Source: Serilophus lunatus
Taxonomy: Eukaryota; Chordata; Aves; Passeriformes; Eurylaimidae
Length of the DNA: 64,000 nt
Direction: 5' to 3'
Assembly: GCA_013399895.1 (NCBI GenBank)
Contig: VXBA01003730.1
Location: 571,739 to 635,738 of the forward strand
This document shows, piece by piece, positions 11,136-23,253 of this stretch. The translations under genes were made by a program, and so were the position numbers. Under the pieces are notes generated by a model. It worked only from the letters and a program-made list of their open reading frames with translations, was not told the origin of the DNA and made no database searches. Each line of letters opens with the position of its first letter. Within the stretch, counting starts at the first letter, position 1.

Positions 11136-13974
11136 CAGCTACTAATGTTTTCTTTCCCCTTCAGAAATCAGGAGGAGACAATACCACAAAAGAGTTTCTT
11201 GAGATCCATGTGAACCTTGTTTATCCACTGTGGATTGGGAGTTACATTCCAGAATTATAATGAACCCAGAAACGCAAAGATGTGGGCACGTAACGTTATT
11301 AAACCCTTGAAGATTATCCCAGTCTCACTCAGTAATGGAGCCTTTCCTTTACAACGCTGGCATGTACATGAACTATAGCCTTTAGCAAAGCCCAGTGCCA
11401 ACAGAAACCAGCAACTCTGCCAGGGTTGAGCAGCAGCCCAGTGTAGTCCCCTGTGTTAGAGGTCTGGACAGGCTGTATCATTTTTCTTCAATGGAGGGAG
11501 GAAGTGTTTATCTGGGAAGCATTTCACATCAAGGACAATAAGAAACTGTTTAGTTTTCCACAAATAGGCTGGTATGCAACTTCCAAGCACTCTCCAAGGA
11601 AAATGTTGGAACACTGGCCATGTCTTTCCAGCCGGGATTTCGTGTAAAGTAGTTAATGCCTCACATCCTTCATCCTGATTTACTCCTGCTTCATCCTTGT
11701 TTCAAAGTGCTGCTCTCACTTCAAACACAACATGGGGCTCATCTCTCTGAATGTGCACTTTGATCACTGGGGGCTCCAGATTCATATCAGCCATTCAAAC
11801 ATAAACAGGGATGTGCTGTCCTGACAGAGGAATTTCTGTGACAGCCTTTATTTTTGCAGGAGGAATTCAGAACTGTGAATCTGGAGTGATATGAACAGGA
11901 GATACAAATCTAGTGGCCAGACACGGCACTGAATACCAGAGGACTCAAAGCCTGTGTATGGCTTTGCTGCTGAGGTGCTACAGGTTAGCAGGAAAATCTT
12001 TGCATCCCTGACTTGACTGGAAGACAATGGAAAAAAAGCTTCGGTGTGCTCTTTCCCACAAATCAGGTCTCTTCCTCTTCAAGTTACCATTGGCAGAGAG
12101 TGGCACTGCAGAGCTGAGAGCTGGTCTGACGTCCCATACAACAGTGGGAAGGGGAAATACCCTAAATCTAGTCCTTCTGTCAACTCTGGCCCCTTGCTGG
12201 GACCAGCTTTTTCTCACTAAACTCAACAAACTTACGATCATGCAAGATATAAATTTAAGCTTAAATCTTGTTGCTGACGAAAAACTGTCTTATGGTGAGG
12301 CTGCAGATGAGGCAGACAGATGGGCATAGCCAGGTCGACAGTGTCTACAACTGAGTGAATACTCCAGGTGCTTCTCCTGACCAACTGGAGTGGCAAAGGA
12401 TCCAGTTTTCACAAGCAGAACAACTGTGTTCCAAGTGGCTGCACACCTGAGCAAAAGGCCGACAGGGTTAGGGTTAGTTAAACAGATAACTCAGGTTCTG
12501 CCAAGCACTCTCTGTGCCCCAAAATTTTCTCTCTATATTTGTGTGTATGAATTCCACAATTGGATTACAGTAGTAGTGTGGTTTTAGCAATCACAATTGC
12601 AAGAAAGTGTCTTCATTCAGGAAGCTCTTCCTTCATGTCACTTGACAGCCACTGTGTCTACATCCATCTACAGCATCTGATCCATTTTTCATCCTTCCTG
12701 TTTCTGTTCACAGGTCTATTTTTCATTCTCCCTGGAATATGAGCATTTGGGAGTATAGGTGGAAAGCCAAAGTCTTTCAACACCCACTAATAGAAGTTTG
12801 TTTTATTAATTATTATTATCCAACCTTATTAATTCTGTGTGTAATTAACTTTGTGGGAAGAAAAAAAAAAAAGGAGAGAGAGACCTGATCCTCTGGTATG
12901 AAATCATGAATCACTGTGCAAGAGAAAACATGTCCTCTGAGGCAACTGAGGCCACTTCAGACAGAGTGAGTGACTGAGCTGCTTTCTTGGCAAGTCCTGA
13001 GTCATCAAACACAGTAGTTTAATCCCCAGGAAATGGGAAACATATTGGCACGATGCTCACTTGCTTGGAGCATGAGGTCCAAAGAAGGGTGAAACTCCAA
13101 AGGTTCTGGAGATCAGTTTTAGCTTGTGAAAGAATTTTAAAACCTTAAAGCTTTTCTGAAGTATATCTGATCTGGAGCTGGGCACGTTATTCCCAACACA
13201 TGATTTCCTGGATGAATTAAACTCTTTGCAAACTTTACAGATTGCATATACATTTACTTCGACTTCACATAAAAATGATTTAATGATCACGACATGAAAA
13301 TGCATTTTGGCTTCTAAGTTATTTACTCTGACAAGTGCTTCATAATTCACTGTCCTTAATTTACTAGTCCTGTTATAAGAACTTAACTCTTTTTGGCATT
13401 CCTGCTCCTACTTAATAGCACTTATCTAGGAAGAGCAGCTGATACACATGCATCTCAGTCTGACCCTTCATGATGTTCTCCTAAAGCGACAGCCACACAG
13501 TCACTTCAGACCCAAGGCTGGGTTGTGGCCAGAATGAAGTCACCTGGCTTGGCTGAGATATGATGAGCTGTTAAATGTGGCACTACTTTGCACCAAATTG
13601 GGCAAGAAAAGACACAAGATCACATCGCTCACACATCACATCATGTATGTTAGAGTGACCTACTTTTGTGGGGGCAATTCAAAAAGGTTTCAGTAAATTT
13701 CACAGCTTGCCACAACCAGATCCACCCACAGGGTGTTATTTGGCCATGCCACTAGTCACACACAAGGCTGTTTTGGAGGGGTTCTAATCCTATTTAAATT
13801 CCAAAGAATGTCCTTACAAACACCTGATCCCTCCTGAAAGAGGAAACATATTACTCAGTGAAATCCTATATAGAAAACTGTGCTTTTTACTATGGCACTA
13901 TTATTGAAAGAATTTTAAGGGAAAGTGATGATGAGAAAAGTAATTGACTTCCTTTCTTCCTGTTCCCTTTTTAG
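11136..13974. other. non-coding interval, nothing recognised
   Basis: Unique-looking DNA. It holds a short GGGTTAGGGTTAG at 12,465-12,477 (just over two telomere-like units), an A run followed by a purine tract near 12,860-12,885, and a minus-strand donor-like site near 13,060 after a plausible open frame. None is strong enough to call. Confidence 0.4.
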
Positions 13975-14121
13975 CAACTGCACTCGTGCTGAATCAAGCA
14001 GCTCTGTTGATTGCAACACAGCCCACAGATCTCTTGCTGAAGAAAAAGAAGTCAGCTCTTGAAATGAAAAAGCTATCTGTCCTCATGTGTGAAGTCTCTG
14101 CCTGACAACGTGATACTGAAG
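13975..14121 (+). other. exon-like block with strong acceptor and donor; coding potential weak
   Basis: The best polypyrimidine acceptor in the window (cctttcttcctgttccctttttag) precedes 147 nt that end at a good donor (ctgaag|gtaagg). All three frames contain a stop. One frame stays open for about 42 codons (starting TALVLNQAALLIATQPTD) to a TGA at 14,103. It could be a non-coding RNA exon, a penultimate exon with a stop, or coincidence. Confidence 0.18.
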
Positions 14122-17100
14122 GTAAGGGAAGTCGGCTCTGCAAAGACAGAGTGACAGCAAACAGACCACAAACTTCCTTAGATAAACGACATCTTTCAAA
14201 CCACACAATACCACTTGATATCTTTGTGCCCCTTGAGCTGTTACAAAGTGCAGCTCCACTTCAGCACAGATTGGTATCACTTGGGACACAGGCCATCAAT
14301 CCACAGGACAAGTGTAGGCTGAATACACAAACCAAGTCACACAACCTCACTGTTACAATATAATGCTGGAAAGGGGACTGTGCAGTTTTTCCAAAGGCTT
14401 AAGGGAGTCTAGTGACACTGTCCAACTTGAATATTTTGTGAGACGAATTTTGCTTCAAATAGAAGGGAAAATCATCTCACAAAATCATTAGACATCTAAA
14501 ACTAACCAGACACCTACTGCAAGCAAGTTGAGCCAGTTGTCTAAGACACACCTGAGCGTTACTCTGGAAAAGCCAGTCTTTTTACATGACTATAATAAGC
14601 ATCTGCACAACTGTGTGAGCACACTCCTAGTTTTCTACCGATTCCCTCATGGCTCCTAACCACCAAAGAAAGGAGAGAATCAACGACTATCTCATGTTAA
14701 TGATGACCTCTAAAAGCTACTGGCATCGATGGAAGCCAACAATTGAAGTTGTTGACTTCAGTGCAGTTTGGATCAGCTTTATCACTAGTAACTACAAACC
14801 AGAAATTTTCATCTCATACTAATGACCTTAGGTGAAAAAATTTGCATTAGAAGTTGGCTGGAGGCAGAAAGAGGATGAAAACTCAGCTTCTTCTGTGGAA
14901 ACAAGAACTTTAAAATTTGGCTAAGAAATAAGAACTAGCTCTGAACTTTTGAAGTCTCCAAGGCTCTGTAAGTTTAATATTAGATAGTTTATGGAGTATG
15001 AGATACAGATCTCCTAAAGCTGATAGGCTGCAGAGCAGCAAAAAAATCCCCAAAACCTTAGCACTGGCTTCAGGACAGCTCAGCCCTTGAGCAAAAAGAA
15101 GCAAGACCAGGTTCCCCCGTGGCCCTGAGTGCAAGTTCCCAAGGAAAAGAATTATGAAGAATATGAAACAATTTTTTTGAAATCAAATCAGAAATTTTGC
15201 CAAGGATAAAATCTGATTATAGAGAAAATTGAATGTCCCACTGGGAGAACTACTCAAGCACAAAATTCCTGAGAAGTTCTGTTCCGTATTCTTACTCCAA
15301 CACCATGAATTATCTTGTTCTTTCCCAGATTTTTTTTGTAGCAAGTTGCTAAATTCCATTCTTTCAGAAGGTGTTCAACATTTACATTGGCCTAAAGAAT
15401 GCACGGATACATTGTCCCTAAGTAATGTGTTTCTTAAAGGATAATTAAGTGTCTATGGCTGAGAACTTGAAAATTGACTTGTTTCTCTACCATGTTTTGG
15501 AGACTTCCTTCAACTTTTTCCTCCCCTTCGAGTTACTTTGACTGACTCTGTGGATGTCAGGTAGACACAAAGACAATTAAATTCCAAAGGAGGATATTTT
15601 AAAAGCACATGGGAACGTGAAAATGTAATGTGCATATTTCATGACTAAATATTTTAAGCATTGAGTAGTCATATTCTCCAATGTTAGGTAAGGCAATAAA
15701 TTTGCCAATGCATGCAGATGAACCTCATTTAATCCCTATACACTTCTTACTGTAAATTATGCTGTCAGAGAACCCCCATAAATAACCAGCTTTTGTTTTT
15801 CTTCTGAGGGAAGGAAGGGAGTATGGTGAAGGGAGTATGATCCTCAGGCTTAGATCAAGTGAAAGATCCAAAGGTTTACAATAGGGTTAAGAAGAACTGC
15901 AGCATCCCAATGGGCAGATTATTCCGCCCACATAAAAAAAAGGTGTGCATTTTCCCCTGTCTTAGAAGAGATGGGATCCAGAATCTATCTTTCTCAGTCT
16001 ACTTTTTTCTCTATTAACTCAGTTGTTTCCAATAAAAGACTCACAGCTCTTATTTTTTCACTTGTCTCTTTTCTAAATAATTTTTTATTTATTTTGCCAC
16101 AACTTCAGCATTCTCCCTGACACATCCCAAAAATTAACAGCTCAGCAGAGTGGAACAACCCTGTCAGGCTGGCACCAGAAAGCTAAAGCTGCTTGGGCAT
16201 TGCAAGGAACGTGGCAACTACTGGGAGACTCCTGAGGAAGGCTCTGATGGCATCTGTACTTTTCTGAGATGTAATCTATTGAACTGGCATGTTTCTTGAC
16301 TTGGGGCTCTGGGGAATGTTAGGTCAAATATTTTTCAATTTCTATTTTCACCGTGGGAAGGTTAGGGATCCTGATGGAGTGAATTGGCTGCACCACTGTG
16401 TGGAGCAAGTGTGCTTTCATCCCATGAGGAAGAAAGTGCATTCCTAGAGGAGCAAAGAGATCCAAACAGAGATAATGCTGAGTAGGACAGCCAGGGCCAC
16501 ACTTGTAGGATGCTGTAGGGAAAGGTGAAGGAAGAAGCTCTTTGCTTCAGAAAGAGGGAAAGGAATAAGTTACAACAGCAGAGACATGTTGCTTAAACTG
16601 GGTCAGGAAGTTCAAATGTAAGGAGCAAGAGTAATTAATTTCGACAGCAGAGCTCTGAGACTTTAAAATAAACTCTCAAACAGGCAGATATAAAAACTTG
16701 TCCTGAATTCTCCCATTCTGAAAGAAGGCAGCATTAAGCATAACCTTGGAAAGAGCAGTCTGATGGAAATGAGCACTGCTGCATGTTTTTCTGGCCGAGA
16801 GAATGGTGTGCAGCACAGCAGAAGGTCAGCACAGATTCTGAGAACCTAGCAACAATAGAGTCATCATGGACACAGGTGCTTCCTGGATTCATCTTGAAGT
16901 TGGCTGTTTCCAATTAAATGTGAAGCAGCTGTGGCCCTTTATCTGCTCAAGTCACTGGAATCCATCTGAGGGGAAATTTTCTCCCATCTCCTCCCTCTCC
17001 CAACCCCAAGCATGCAGATCTGCTTTCTGAAGACAGGGAGGAGCAGGAATGGCCAGTTGGCAGAACTCCACCAAAAAAAAAGAAAATTTCTTTTCTTATC

Positions 17101-17386
17101 TCAGGGCAAAGCAATGAGATAGCAATTCAGCCACTAGTTTTCCAATGCCTTTATTTGGGGACAAGGAGGACAGCCAGCAAAATAAGAAGCAAATATGAAT
17201 GTTACTGAAGGTTGTCGTGCAAACAGATTTGGGACGTTTTCCCTCAGACAACAAAATAAATAAATGAAGCCAACATGAGGACAAATTCTCAAGTGTTTAC
17301 GGCATTGTTCTGCATGATGAGTACAACAGGGGCTTTTTTACAGAAAGGGATCAAGCTTTCAAGAAGGTGCTTTCAATAGTCACCTA
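14122..17386. other. non-coding interval, nothing recognised
   Basis: No open frame over about 75 codons and no recognised repeat. Composition is mixed, with a GC-richer part around 16.2-17.0 kb. Confidence 0.4.
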
Positions 17387-17412
17387 TTCTAGAATTCTAG
17401 AAGATTCCAGAA
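17387..17412. promoter_or_regulatory. heat-shock-element-like array (HSF half-sites)
   Basis: The segment contains TTC-TA-GAA (17,387-17,394) directly abutting TTC-TA-GAA-GA-TTC-CA-GAA (17,395-17,412). The second part is a perfect four-unit match to the alternating nTTCnn/nGAAn pattern recognised by trimeric heat shock factors. The first 16 bases are also a perfect palindrome. Three correctly spaced units are normally enough for high-affinity HSF binding. No promoter or first exon is evident next to it, so its role, if any, is unknown. Confidence 0.4.
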
Positions 17413-18035
17413 GAGGCCCAGGAAGGTCAACACTGTGCCACTAAGGAGATCAATGGGACGAGCCAGATTTCAGACATCCAGTCAGTGACTGTTCCCAAAT
17501 AGCTCCACACCAGCTCCATGTACTTTATGTGAATGTTTGTTTGCCAGCTCTCTGATTCTGGAGCCATCAAACCCCTCCACATCTTGGCTATCTCTTCTAC
17601 CCTGACAAGATCTCACTTTATGTTTCCCCAGTACCTTAAGAAAGGGAGAATTTGGCTCCAATCTGTGCTTGTCACTAGACAACAGAAATGTGAGACTCTA
17701 GGTATTTGGTTTGGTTGGCTTAAAGAGCAGCCATTTCACAACCCATGCTTAGCTTTTTGGACAGAAAAAGGCAACAGTCTTCTGGCTTTACCCAGCCTAT
17801 ATGTAACTGAAAGCATAAACAACTTTGGTCTTTGTCCTGTTTCACTCTTCCCAAGACTTTTATTTTTTTTGGTACACAGGAACAGTGCTAGTTATTTTCT
17901 AAAAAGCTATTATTTGCCTTTTCTGACACTGAAATGGATGCCAGAGTTTAAACATCATACCAAACTATACTCCACCTATTTATGTTAACACTGCTTAATT
18001 ATTATTGAACAATAAAAGATCAGATTACTAATCAT

Positions 18036-18070
18036 GTCACTACTACTACTATGACTACGACTACTACTAA
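18036..18070. repeat. degenerate (ACT)n trinucleotide repeat
   Basis: Repeated 'act' units interrupted by atg and acg triplets; about ten units in total. Confidence 0.6.
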
Positions 18071-19005
18071 TATTCTAGGTACAGAGAGATTAAAGAAAAA
18101 GAGTATTTGCTTTTTTTGGCAAGGTAGTACTGGTAGTAAGTAGAATGTAGCATGGTAAACTTAGTTTCATATAATGGGGCTTCTTACTTAACCTGAGAAA
18201 GACTGTCCTGGAAATCACTGTCAAAAAATCATTGATATTCATCCAAAACCACCCTCAAATTCAATCTGATAATACCTCCAAATGTTTCTGTGTGCCAGCT
18301 CAAATTGTTCCTCTTCATTCTCCTGCATACAATCTGTCCATAACACTCCTTTTTTGAATTCCCTTGACCAAAACATAAGCATGCAGCTGCCTCAGTTTTT
18401 TCCAATCCTTGCATTTTTTCCATGTGCTGACCACCCCCACCAATCTCTACATCAGAGTCCAAATGATCTTCCCTGAACACTATCCAATTTTTCAATTGTC
18501 AATGCCAGAATGCTATGCAGTGGGCTTGACTCCCTTATACAACTTATTTGGAAGTAAAGCAGATATGTCTTGGTTTTCAGCAGAAGAAATACCTCTTATT
18601 TCATGTATGGCTCCACAACAATCAAGATGAAAACACCTGCATCTCTGTAACCCATAAAAAATTTCTGCTTCGCAAGCAGCCCAAAATTTGTTGAGCTTCT
18701 ATTTGTTTATTCTATGCATACATCTCGTTAGTACAGCCACCACTGCAAAATGGTTCCTCTTCTGGGTCTTTCTGTTTTCAAATCTTTTAATTTCATCTTT
18801 TTAAAAGGAAAGAGAAGAGTAAAAAAAAGAAGGCTGGACAAAAATGCAAGGTTCCTTAAGTGTCTCAATTACAACAACATGACCCCGATAACACAACAAC
18901 TGACTTGTTGCTCTTTCTGAACATGCTGTCAATTTTTGTCATAACTGTATTTGGCTAGACAGTCTTTTGCATCTTGCCCAGAAATCATAAAATACAAGGT
19001 ATTCT

Positions 19006-19046
19006 AAAAAAAAAAAAAAAGAAAAAAAGAAAGAGAGAGAAAAAAG
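19006..19046. repeat. A-rich / purine tract
   Basis: Fifteen consecutive A followed by gaaaaaaagaaagagagagaaaaaa. It could be a degraded poly(A) tail of a retrocopy, but nothing recognisable lies upstream. Confidence 0.6.
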
Positions 19047-20927
19047 CTTGCAGCAGCCTCCTCATTTCTAAAGACGAGCCCCAAGCACTTCTGATGGCTA
19101 CAGCTCCAGGTGTAGGACAACAACCTCCCCTGATGTGCAGGTCTGAGAGCTTCTTTTTTTCTAAAGGAAGTAAGCTGCTTCCTGTGAATATATTTAAGCT
19201 CTCTTTATCCTCAATTTCTATAGCCTTCTGCTTTTTCTGCATCTTGGGTAACGCAGTCTAGTGGAAACTCTGGACTTCTTTACTATGTTAATTTATTTTT
19301 CTTTCTATATTCTCTTCTAGGACTGTCAGATCTGCCCCATCATCAGACACAGGAAAACACACAGAGTATCTAATCCTTATGGGGTGAAACCATATGCTGT
19401 CGCTCGACTCAATCCAGTATTGCTGCACAACAGTATACTCTTAATATTAAGTTTTGTATGCTCAGTGTTCAGAGAAGACTCCACTGGAATGAGGGTGCTA
19501 ATCCAGACAAGGGGACCAACCAACCCAACACTGTGGTTCAGAGCTGGGAATAGAAGTTCCAAAGTGTAGGACAATTCAACTGGGGACATATGCATCCATC
19601 TAGGCAGCAGTCCAAGTCCACTTGCTTTCAGGAATGTTTTCTCCAGAGACTGACAATTTTAGGGGAGACATCATGAACAGGAGACAGTGCTGCCAAGGTA
19701 GGGGAATGCATACACAGAGGTGCCCATTCCGAAAATAAGTCAACATTTAGCACTGGCTTTGATTCAAGTTTCCTGCCCCATCCTTTATTTTAAGTCTGAC
19801 AATGTGTACAGACGTATCTGAAGACTATAAACAGCAGAGACTGTTCTTGGACTTCTCTCACACTACTGTATCTTTTGTTCTTCTCAAGGGCTTGCAACAG
19901 CCAATAAATTATTAGTTTCACTATTTCCACTTGAAGTGGAAGATGATACTTTCAACTAAGTGAAAATTGCTGAAGAAAATGTCTGCTTCCCTGAGCAGAA
20001 AGTTTCTTTGTCAGAAACCTAGGAACAGTACAACTCAGCTGTTCTGCTATAGTTTGCTTGGGTTTTCTGTTTTGCTGGGGTTTTTTTTTGGTTGATTTTA
20101 GTATAAATTTTCAGCTCCAGCCTGTTACAGTGTTTACTGCTCTTCCCTGTGCCATGTTGACTTTTCTCCCTCTGCCAAAGTGCTTCTTAAACCTCCTCTA
20201 AATATATGCTCTTCCTAGTGTTTGATTGCTTTTGCTTCCTCTTTTCCCTATTGTTATTTAAGTTGATGCTTTTACTGCTCAACAGATTCCAAAAAGCATT
20301 TAGGATAAATGCTCTGTCAAAGACACTTATGTACAGTTGAGCCATATTACGTTCTGTAGGAATCACTGCGGATGTTACACAAATAAGGTTAGATCAGCCA
20401 GATTTTCCAACTATATTACACATAGTTTTTTCAGACATGGTCTACTACCTCTGCGATTAATCCTCTATATTGAAACTCACCTCATATTTGGACCATGTCA
20501 TGTCTGCCCACCAGGGATAGGAGCATGCTGCTAACACTTTCTCCTAATGAGGATAACAATCCTATGACAGAGTAATCTTTGCCAAATTTTAGCTGCAGAA
20601 TGTAGGGGAAAGGCTAATTTTGCAAAGCTAGATGGTCTCTCACCATCCCTCACGGTTTCCTTGTCTATGATTTCTTTAGACGGAGACTTCATCTAAAGGA
20701 AAGGAAAAAGTCTATGGGATGAAAGAAGTCTGTTTCACCACCTAAGGGCAATTTTGTGCCACGTTTTATCGTATGCTAATGAGGACTGCCAAGAGCCTGG
20801 GGATCAGTCCTTGCCTGCTTAACTTGACCAGATAGATGGAGAAGCTCAGGGAATATCAAATTGCTCTCTACCTACCCAATACACTTTACAAGGTGCATCT
20901 GCTACATTAAATCTGGCCCTTTTGCAG

Positions 20928-21046
20928 AAACTGAAATTCCACCTGAAGAACAGCAGTCTGACAGAGAGGTCTGCAACAGAGGAGCAACTACAACCCCATG
21001 GACAGAAAAAGGAAAAAACAGCTATGGGGAAAAGCAAGCTCAGTGA
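20928..21046 (+). other. exon-like segment ending in a stop (weak)
   Basis: A good acceptor-like tract (aatctggcccttttgcag) precedes 38 open codons ending in TGA. The peptide is hydrophilic, beginning TEIPPEEQQSDREVCNR. No upstream plus-strand partner or gene family was recognised; lysine- and glutamate-rich peptides are easily produced by purine-rich DNA. Confidence 0.1.
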
Positions 21047-21354
21047 GATGTTTCGTGAAAGAAACTGTGGCACTTCTGAGCTGGTATAATGAAGCAGCTG
21101 TGATATAAATATTGGCCCCAAGTGGAAAAAAAACCAAATCCAAACAAACAAAAAAAATCCCAGCCACGGAGGCTCTGTATGTTTCCAAACTCACACAATG
21201 GATGCTTTACAATGAATTTTTTGTCTGGAGCTTGGGTGGGAAAGGGAGGTTCCTCACCCAATTCCTATACTAATGCAATAGTATCACTTAGTCACAGAAA
21301 AAGAGAGAGAAAAAAGGAGAGAAAGTGATTAATAATCTGTGGGCAGCTGCTTAC

Positions 21355-21445
21355 TTTCCAATTGGTTGTCCAGGAGGGGTGTGCTCCACTTCAAATCCTG
21401 CTTGTCTCAGTACATCAATCACAGTGTTGTTACCCAGGAAGTGAC
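21355..21445 (-). CDS. candidate internal coding exon, 91 nt (unidentified protein)
   Basis: On the minus strand a strong acceptor (ttttctacctgtattttag) precedes 91 nt that end at gga aa|gtaagc. Only one of the three frames is open. It gives 29 full codons plus split codons at both ends, including LGNNTVIDVLRQAGFEVEHT and then PPGQPIG. Composition is convincingly protein-like: mixed hydrophobic and acidic residues, an amphipathic stretch and a possible N-glycosylation site NNT. Entry phase 1 and exit phase 2. The segment at 23,201-23,253 exits in phase 1, and the joined codon would be AGT (Ser). I do not recognise the family. Without homology this remains a candidate. Confidence 0.3.
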
Positions 21446-22234
21446 CTAAAATACAGGTAGAAAATAGTACTGTCAATCAAACTGCTCCTCTCACTCACTT
21501 GAGTTTCTCCTGTTGGAATAACAGGTTTGGGAGGCAAGAGTACCAGAAGCTAGACCAGCTTCAAAAGCAAGAAAGGCGTGATATGTTATTTGTTGTAATT
21601 CAGATTCTGCTATTTGCCACACAGCCCACTGTAGCCTTTGACAATGGCAATAGGAAGAGAGCATGTACAGCCTGACACTTTCTTTCCATCTTATTTATCC
21701 CTCCCTCCCCTCACATGGTCAAGGGACTGGATGGATAATAGAAAACCTAGATGGATCACTAGTCTTATCTTCCACGGTGGCTATTTTTAGTATGTACATG
21801 GATTAAACAAACTTCTAACATGGATATCAGAATGACCCTGTAGTGGTGAAATGATATTATTAGGGCTTTGACTCATGAAGTGGACCAATGTACAATCCCA
21901 AATGTTCACCTTGACCATCACTGTTCATGGACATCCACTTAGGAAGAAGCTCTGAAGCTGCTGCACTGCATGGTCAGTGCTTGTCTAACTTAAATTGCAG
22001 TGATCTAAAAACTGCCTCATCAACCACTCAGCCACCTGCTCAGCAGGGTTGGGGGGAGCTGGGATGGTAACCTTATCTCTCCCACAACATGAAGATTTAG
22101 TCCTGTAATTCAGGGCTCTTTGTTAGAAGTGTAAAGGTCACATTCCTATTCACAGAAGTAACAAAGAGCCCAGTAAGTACTGCAGCATGTACAGGCCTTG
22201 AAAGAGTTTACTTAGGGCAATCCTATATACTTGA
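21446..22234. other. non-coding interval, nothing recognised
   Basis: Putative intron sequence if the flanking minus-strand exons are real. A minus-strand donor-like site (gtgagt) near 21,497 lies too close to the next acceptor for a normal intron. No repeat was recognised. Confidence 0.35.
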
Positions 22235-22294
22235 GGTCTGAACCAAATCCCACTGGAGTCAATGGGAGCCCTCAAAGGGCTTTGGGTACAGACT
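22235..22294. repeat. possible ancient amniote MITE-like fragment
   Basis: The segment has 'ctgaaccaaatccc', a centre with 'agtcaatggga', then 'agggctttgggtac'. Its arms form an imperfect inverted repeat (aaccaaatccc against acccaaagccc). From memory this layout resembles old palindromic repeats shared by turtles, crocodilians and birds. The copy is short and diverged, so the assignment is tentative. Confidence 0.3.
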
Positions 22295-23200
22295 CAATAA
22301 GGCAGTGTAATCCCTCCAAAGCTTTCAATTTATTGTCAGCATCCCACATTATATATCTAAACCATCCAGAAAACAAAGTAAGAAAGCAAGTACACTAACA
22401 GGTTTATTAGAATTCATGTAGCCCAGTAACCTGTCTCCAACTGCAGCCTGTGATGTTAAGGGTATATACATGACTGACACTGAGAAAAGACAGAACAATC
22501 TTCCTCCATTATGTCCATTAGCTTCCAGCTCTGCAGGGCTGGGCGACCCCCATTTACACCCAGGTCAATGCATCTCACTGACAGCTCTGAATAGGCTAAT
22601 TCACCTCGAATGTACTCAAGCCTCTGCCTCCATGTACTTTTTGCCCTGTAGCATCTGGTAGCAGGGAGTTCCACCACGTGCTGTGTGTGAGTACTCACTC
22701 TTCTGTTTTGCTGCTGCTTGGAGATTGTGTGTTTGCCTTAAGCATGGTGAAAACGCTTGGAGGAGACATTTGGAACCTCCTGGCTCTACAGCAGAGCCAA
22801 ATGCTTTGCACTGAAAAAAAACCCCAACACAGGCAAGATGTGCATGAGCCTCCCTCCATCCATGCCATGTGTCAGCAGCTGGTGTAACCACCAGCGGAGT
22901 CGCCCCCAGGACACTTTGCCCACACTTCACAAGTCGCTATGAATTTAAGAGTAATTTAAGAGTATTTGCTAAGCCTGCATCTCTCTGCTTGCGCTGCCAA
23001 CAAGGGCGCTCTCTTCAGTTGTTGGCATGATGTAGCTGAATGGCTTTGAGTGCAACTTGCAAGAAATGGTAAGAGCTTTTAGCCAAAAGACATTTCTTTA
23101 AATGATTAAACATACATTTGCAGAGCCCTGGTGTGTTCCAGGATTCCTTTACTTCCTTTTAAGAAAACTCAAAAATTTGATTTTCTCCTTACTAACTTAC
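22295..23200. other. non-coding interval with a short stem-loop
   Basis: No coding signal. A perfect 9-bp inverted repeat (tgccaacaa / ttgttggca) lies at 22,995-23,027 with a 15-nt loop. Confidence 0.4.
22995..23027. repeat. 9-bp inverted repeat, 15-nt loop
   Basis: Arms tgccaacaa and ttgttggca are exact reverse complements around a GC-containing loop (gggcgctctcttcag). The arms carry GCCAA and TTGGC, the two halves of the NF1 palindrome, but in the reverse arrangement and too far apart for a standard NF1 site. Confidence 0.5.
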
Positions 23201-23253
23201 TTGTAACAAAAGCCAAAGCAGCAGAGAACAGTCCCAAAAATGTGTTATACACC
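23201..23253 (-). CDS. candidate coding exon, 53 nt, hydrophobic segment
   Basis: On the minus strand a strong acceptor (tcatttcttgaatctcttag) and a perfect donor (acaa|gtaagt) bracket 53 nt. One frame gives VYNTFLGLFSAALAFVT, which reads as a membrane-spanning or signal-anchor helix; one other frame is also open, the third is not. In this frame it enters in phase 2 and exits in phase 1, the latter matching the entry phase of the segment at 21,355-21,445 with a Ser codon at the join. The two together would be a membrane segment followed by a soluble, glycosylatable stretch. No family was recognised. Both splice sites are near consensus, but the length is short. Confidence 0.27.

Larger units (their letters stand above)
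17413..20927. other. non-coding interval with small simple repeats
   Basis: Includes a 151-codon frame at 17,533-17,988 with no protein-like features, a degenerate (ACT)n near 18,039-18,069 and an A-rich/purine tract at 19,006-19,046. An acceptor-like tract ends at 19,320 before an open frame, but no convincing donor follows. Confidence 0.4.

Noticed and set aside
12465..12477. GGGTTAGGGTTAG, a telomere-like repeat
   Set aside because: Only just over two units; too short to be an interstitial telomeric site.
17533..17988. 151-codon plus-strand frame
   Set aside because: No start context, domain or splice support; composition rich in F, L, S and W as expected from random AT-rich DNA.
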